A stretch of 51,148 nt of DNA, from contig CAJXMZ010000003.1 in NCBI GenBank assembly GCA_913056315.1, positions 1 through 51,148 on the forward strand. Reading direction: 5' to 3'. The notes under the pieces are model-generated. The model saw only the letters and a program-made list of their open reading frames with translations. It was not told where the DNA came from and ran no database searches. The stretch is from an uncultured Ectothiorhodospiraceae bacterium. Its GTDB lineage: Bacteria > Pseudomonadota > Gammaproteobacteria > Nitrococcales > Nitrococcaceae. This document shows, piece by piece, positions 47,495 through 51,148 of this stretch. Within the stretch, counting starts at the first letter, position 1; each line of letters begins with the position of its first letter. The translations under genes and the position numbers were made by a program.

Positions 47495-48037
47495 ATGCAG
47501 CGCAGCAAAGAAATGGATGAAGTGTGTTACCCATTCATCCACGAAGTCTCACCACTTTGTGATTTTGAAGTATTGACTGATGAGCTCTGCGGTAACATCG
47601 GCGCGGCACTTTCTATGACCTCGCCTGCTATGAGCGACATTCGCGCCGATCTTGACGCCCTCCAGCCATTAGCGTTTCACCTGAACGGCTCGATTCGCGG
47701 CCGCTTGGCCATTACTGAATCTGACCTAGACTGGGCCAAATCACGGCTGGACTATTACCGTGATGCGGGCGCAGATCAGCTCAATGGGTTTGTGTTGCCG
47801 CGCGGCGAGATGCCGGTGCCTTTCCTAAATTTAGCCCGATCCGGCGCTAAAAAGGCCATACGCCAAATGGTGCGGCTTGAAGAATCGGCAATCGAAGTGC
47901 CCGCGGTACTGCCACGGTTGTGCAACATTTTATGTAACTTATTGTTTGCCATGATCGTGGTGATTAATCAGCGCCACGGCTTACCTGAGACGTTATTTAC
48001 ATCCAAAAGCTACGGATCCAGCACCCGCAGTGACTGA
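47495..48037 (+). CDS. PduO-type cobalamin adenosyltransferase relative lacking the ATP loop
   Basis: This 180-residue, mostly helical protein has AAGGAG 5 bp before its ATG. Its second half follows the PduO adenosyltransferase pattern: DQLNGFVLPRGEMPVPFL, then NLARSGAKKAIRQMVRLEE and LPRLCNILCNLLFAMIVVIN, equivalent to the N-F-I-L-P-G-G, R-x-x-x-R-R-A-E-R and Y-L-N-R-L-S-D-L-L-F segments. The N-terminal TGDDGTT-type ATP loop is missing, replaced by a Cys/Asp-rich start (DEVCYPFIHEVSPLCDFEVL). The arginine-rich motif reads GAKKAIR, with Lys for two Arg and Ile for Glu. It probably binds corrinoid or has a changed reaction. The B12 uptake operon lies beside it, convergent with a 28-bp overlap. 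Confidence 0.75.
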   Translation: MQRSKEMDEVCYPFIHEVSPLCDFEVLTDELCGNIGAALSMTSPAMSDIRADLDALQPLAFHLNGSIRGRLAITESDLDWAKSRLDYYRDAGADQLNGFVLPRGEMPVPFLNLARSGAKKAIRQMVRLEESAIEVPAVLPRLCNILCNLLFAMIVVINQRHGLPETLFTSKSYGSSTRSD

Positions 48038-48771
48038 TAGACCGGACCGTGATCGGTTTGCGCAAAGAATGCTTCGATGTGAAAAATGCGAGCTAAATTC
48101 TCGGCAGTTAATACGCTTTGCGCCGAGCCGTCAGCGATAACGCCACCCTCGCCAAGCAGGATCAGGCGCGAGCAATGACGCGCGGCCAGTCCAAGATCAT
48201 GAATCGATAACAAAACCGAGCGACCTTCGCCAGCCAAGGACGTGAACGTCTCCATGGCGGTAATTTGGTGTGCTGGATCTAAGCCGGCGATCGGCTCGTC
48301 GGCCATAATTAGCGGTGTTGCTTGAGCGAGCGCTCGGGCAATCAACGCCCGAGTGCGCTCGCCGGCTGATAGCTGAGTGGCCGGGCGCTTTTCAAAACCC
48401 ACCAATCCCGCTTGGCGAATAGCCCGACCAACCTGCTCAATGTCATTGGCTGTTGGCGCAGCCCCAACGCCTCGATAGGGCATGCGGCCAAGCATAACCA
48501 ATGACGCCACCGCGATAGGCCAGGCAATGGTGTGCTCTTGGGGCATCCACGCTACCGCACGAGCACGCTCAGCGTCACTCAAGCGCGCCAGCGAACACAC
48601 GCCAGTGGCTTCAATTAACCCTAACGCAGCACGCATAAGGGTTGTCTTGCCCGCACCGTTGGGACCAATCAGTCCCACCACCTCGCCCGGCTCAATGCTC
48701 AGCGAAACATCGCGCAACACCGAACGCTCACCCAGCGATACGGCTACTGAGTCCAGTGCGAGCAAACTCAT
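48010..48771 (-). CDS. btuD: Cobalamin (or iron-siderophore) ABC transporter ATP-binding protein
   Basis: This 253-residue ATPase of a BtuCD/FecCDE-type importer has Walker A LIGPNGAGKTTLMRAALGL and signature LSAGERTRALIARAL. Walker B is IMADEPIAGLDP, and the switch His lies in LLSIHDLGLAARHC. It is the last of four overlapping genes (TonB receptor, binding protein, permease, ATPase). The symbol rests on the binding protein and the PduO-like neighbour; siderophore systems look alike at this level. It overlaps btuC by 4 bp. Confidence 0.85.
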   Translation of the reverse strand: MSLLALDSVAVSLGERSVLRDVSLSIEPGEVVGLIGPNGAGKTTLMRAALGLIEATGVCSLARLSDAERARAVAWMPQEHTIAWPIAVASLVMLGRMPYRGVGAAPTANDIEQVGRAIRQAGLVGFEKRPATQLSAGERTRALIARALAQATPLIMADEPIAGLDPAHQITAMETFTSLAGEGRSVLLSIHDLGLAARHCSRLILLGEGGVIADGSAQSVLTAENLARIFHIEAFFAQTDHGPVYQSLRVLDP

Positions 48772-49751
48772 GCCAACTCTCGCCGAGTTTGGTAGATCAG
48801 GTGCAAAAATAAAGGTGCGCCAATAAACGCCGTCAGCACACCCAGCTTTAGATCGGCTTCAGGCAATATAACCCGCACTAAAATATCGGCTAACAACACC
48901 ATCGCTGCCCCGCCAAGCGCACTCGCGCCTAGCAATCGGCCAGGCATGGCGCCGACTAAAGGCCGTAGTAAATGCGGCACCACTAAACCAACGAAACCGA
49001 TGGTACCGGCAACCGCAGTGCTCGCACCTACAACGAGCGCAGTACCAATAATCAATTGTCGACGCACGCGAGATAACCGCATGCCCAGTGCTTCGGCTGC
49101 ATCCTCGCCCAGCGTCATGGCATCCAGCGGGCGGCTTAAGGTGGCTAACAACACACCACCCAGCAAAACAAATGGCAAAGCTAGCCACACGTGCTCCATT
49201 GAGCGATCAGCTAGCGAACCCATCATCCAAAAGACAATTTCACTGGTCGCAAACGGATTGGGCGAGAGGTTAAGCACTAATGACACCATTGCGCTGGCCA
49301 AGGCTGAAATCGCGATACCCGCCAAAATCAGGCTTAACGAGCCACCACGCGAACCGGCCAGCAGGGTGATTAAAAACACACCAAGCAGCGCCCCGGCTAG
49401 AGCGGCCAACGGCAGCCCGAGTGGAAACGCCGATGCCAATCCCAGCTGAATCGCAAGCACTGCTCCCAGTGCGGCCGAACCTGAAATCCCCAACAAACCG
49501 GGCTCTGCCAACGGGTTTCGGAGGTACCCCTGCATGGCCGCGCCGGATAAGCCCAAGCTCGCGCCAACGATGACCGCAAGAATCGCCCGCGGTAGGCGAA
49601 TCTCCTGCATCACCAGCGATAGCGGAGTTTGTGTGTCAGTTAATAAAGCCTGAAAGCTTGCAATCGGCCCAATGGCTGCCGGCCCGACGACCAGCGATAG
49701 CGCAAATAACCCGCCCGTGAGCAGTATCAAGCTGGCGAGTAATCGCTTCAC
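48768..49751 (-). CDS. btuC: Cobalamin-type ABC transporter permease (FecCD family)
   Basis: This 327-residue permease with about 10 helices belongs to the BtuC/FecCD family. It shows AILAVIVGASLGLSGAAMQG, the conserved RNPLAEPGLLGISGSAALGA, and GTIGFVGLVVPHLLRPLVG, followed by LLADILVRVILPEADLKLGV. These are the characteristic segments of importers for vitamin B12 and iron-siderophores. It overlaps its neighbours by 4 bp on both sides. Choice of B12 over iron is from context. Confidence 0.88.
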   Translation of the reverse strand: MKRLLASLILLTGGLFALSLVVGPAAIGPIASFQALLTDTQTPLSLVMQEIRLPRAILAVIVGASLGLSGAAMQGYLRNPLAEPGLLGISGSAALGAVLAIQLGLASAFPLGLPLAALAGALLGVFLITLLAGSRGGSLSLILAGIAISALASAMVSLVLNLSPNPFATSEIVFWMMGSLADRSMEHVWLALPFVLLGGVLLATLSRPLDAMTLGEDAAEALGMRLSRVRRQLIIGTALVVGASTAVAGTIGFVGLVVPHLLRPLVGAMPGRLLGASALGGAAMVLLADILVRVILPEADLKLGVLTAFIGAPLFLHLIYQTRRELA

Positions 49752-50581
49752 TGAGCACCTATTAACTGACCGCGCAGGGTGCTGATGCGCTCAATCGCAG
49801 CTAATACCCGAGGCGTGCCACAAACCCATTCTCGGTTAATCAGCCCGCGATGCGTTCCCGAGCGCGCCGCTTGAGCCAAAACTGGATGTCGCATAATAGT
49901 CTCTGAGCGCGAATAGCCATCATGGCGACTGCCGGTAATCACGAGCTCAGGCGCTGCCATTACCAGCTGCTCAAGCGGCAAGTGGCCACCGGCATTGACG
50001 CCATAGTCGCTGGCCACATTGTCAAAACCGGCAGCCTTAACAATATCGCCAATGAGCGTGCCTTCGCCGCGGGTATATCCATTGGGAAAATAAAGCGCCG
50101 CCTCGGGTGGATCAAGCGGTGGACCAGAGAGCATGGCAAGCCGGCCGTCAAATGCGGCCACTAAGCGTTGCGCGCGCTCTGGTTGGCCAAGCACCTGGCC
50201 CATGCGCAAAAGATTGTTGCGCACATCAGCGAGCGAGGTTGCTGGCTCAAATACCGCCACGGGAACGCCCAACCGCCGCAGCATCGACACCGTGGTTGTC
50301 GCGCTAAAGCGCCCGGCAATTACCAAGTCAGGCTTGAGCAGATGAATTTCCTCGGCACGCCCATGATTAATCGGGAATGTTGCCGCCCTATCAGCCATTG
50401 CCGAACTGCGCGGGTCTCGCGCCAGCGCCGATACCGACGCCAGCTGACCCTCATCAGCAACCAACATCGCCAGCTGATCAGTGCACAGGTTCATGGAGAC
50501 GACGCGTTGGGGCATATCGCCCGGCGAGCTACCCAATGCCCAACCGGGCAACAAGGCGATACACAAAAACAAAAGTCGCAT
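49748..50581 (-). CDS. btuF: Periplasmic cobalamin-binding protein, BtuF-like
   Basis: This 277-residue protein has a signal peptide (MRLLFLCIALLPGWALG) and a type III periplasmic-binding fold. Two lobes are joined by a helix: VVSMNLCTDQLAMLVADEGQ and LKPDLVIAGRFSATTTV in the first, GFDNVASDYGVNAGGHLPLEQL and PELVITGSRHDGYS in the second. It delivers substrate to the BtuC-like permease. It shares a TAATG stop/start with the TonB-dependent receptor gene and overlaps the permease gene by 4 bp. B12 is inferred, chiefly from the gene neighbourhood. Confidence 0.87.
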   Translation of the reverse strand: MRLLFLCIALLPGWALGSSPGDMPQRVVSMNLCTDQLAMLVADEGQLASVSALARDPRSSAMADRAATFPINHGRAEEIHLLKPDLVIAGRFSATTTVSMLRRLGVPVAVFEPATSLADVRNNLLRMGQVLGQPERAQRLVAAFDGRLAMLSGPPLDPPEAALYFPNGYTRGEGTLIGDIVKAAGFDNVASDYGVNAGGHLPLEQLVMAAPELVITGSRHDGYSRSETIMRHPVLAQAARSGTHRGLINREWVCGTPRVLAAIERISTLRGQLIGAQ

Positions 50582-51148
50582 TAGAACGAAGCCCTTAACC
50601 CAATAAAGGCGGCTCGGCCGCGAGTGGCATAACCTAATACCTCGCGGTAGTTTTCGTCGAAAAGGTTGGTGATGCGAGCTGTGAGCTCAACACCGTCCAT
50701 GAGCTTTTGAGATGCCGACAGATTGGCAACAGCAAAGCTCGATAGTCTCTTTGTAGGGAAGTTATCTTTCCAATTCTCGTTGTCAAATAACCCTCTGACA
50801 TAGCGAACATTTCCAGCCAAAGTCGTCATATTATTGGGCAAGCGCCAAATACCCTGGATTCCCAATTCATTCCGAGGCCGTCGAATTTCAATATCACCTT
50901 CGGGGTTGGTTGCATCGATGTAGGTGTAGTTCACCATTAGGTCGAGGCGCTTCGACAGCATTATCTGCGCAGCCATCTCAAGTCCTTGACGGTCGCTTTC
51001 GCCCTTTATCTGCTCGGGCACAAAGCTTTCCGGGTCAGGGAATCCGATCTTATCTTCCAACGTCTCATGGAAGTACGTTATGTCGAGTGAGCCTTTGCCG
51101 GCGTTGAATGGGATTTCGACGCCAACGTCTTATCCGGTATTTTTTTCT
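50581..51148 (-). CDS. btuB: TonB-dependent outer-membrane receptor (BtuB-like), C-terminal part, with an in-frame stop near the edge
   Basis: The visible frame gives the last beta strands of a TonB-dependent barrel, for example QIMLSKRLDLMVNYTYID, RNELGIQGIWRLPNN and LFDENYREVLGYATRGRAAF, ending in the terminal Phe (GLRASF) needed for assembly. The part from 51129 downstream is open. Farther up, the frame continues as EKNTG then TAA at 51130-51132, where relatives have a tyrosine in the pattern PEKNTGYDVGVE. A one-base change at the edge of the window or a genuine nonsense mutation would explain it. The 5' part and any cobalamin riboswitch lie outside. BtuB is inferred from the BtuFCD-like genes it leads. 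Confidence 0.75.

Overview
The window is a dense chromosomal segment from a gammaproteobacterium. There is no phage, plasmid, transposon or CRISPR signature. Housekeeping gene sets and their order support this: argS with a SPOR gene, glnK-amtB, ubiK-comM, ftsY-ftsE-ftsX-rpoH, radC/coaBC-dut-algC-argB-pyrE. A class I PHA synthase, a YeeE/rhodanese sulfur module and the absence of enteric-type operons would fit a free-living, possibly sulfur-associated lineage such as Chromatiales or Ectothiorhodospiraceae. That placement is inference; nothing here fixes the genus. Many neighbouring genes overlap by 1 to 11 bp, and no gene-free stretch exceeds about 275 bp.

Layout. 1-7.3 kb: end of pntB, a Gly/Met-tailed small protein, a TIGR02444 protein, priA, argS, a SPOR protein and a beta-hydroxyacid dehydrogenase. 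7.3-9.3 kb: glnK-amtB with a terminator, a sigma-54 promoter and two NtrC-like palindromes. 9.3-13.7 kb: ubiK, comM, a Kef-type antiporter and a membrane-anchored cytochrome c. 13.8-16.1 kb: tRNA-Arg(CCG), then an HDAC-family amidohydrolase overlapping an MFS transporter. 16.1-18.4 kb, minus strand: exported rhodanese, YeeE/YedE transporter and a 33-residue membrane peptide coupled to it. 18.4-18.7 kb: an intergenic stretch with a strong orphan terminator, possibly a small RNA. 18.7-23 kb, minus: phaC-purE-purK-rdgC packed end to end. 23-27.5 kb: rsmJ, an unrecognised zinc-site protein, an RRM protein, a tubulin-tyrosine-ligase-like enzyme fused to a PqqD-like domain and, divergent from it, DoxX plus a PEA-repeat protein. 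27.5-31.3 kb, minus: two M16 peptidase-family proteins (one degenerate), rsmD and coaD. 31.4-35 kb: ftsY-ftsE-ftsX-rpoH. 35-43 kb: radC, coaBC, dut, algC-type mutase, argB, pyrE and ppc. 43-46 kb: AmpG-like permease, trxB and a GST-N/glutaredoxin-like protein. 45.8-46.7 kb: a TacA/TacT-type toxin-antitoxin pair with a likely leaderless promoter. 46.7-51.1 kb: xthA, a PduO-like cobalamin adenosyltransferase relative lacking the usual ATP loop, and a btuB-F-C-D-type cobalamin uptake operon.

The most unusual items are the TTL-like/PqqD fusion with its divergent DoxX/repeat-protein partner, the degenerate PduO-like protein beside the B12 transporter, the tiny membrane ORF behind YeeE, and the possible small RNA. 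All gene identities were made by reading translated motifs; no database search was run.
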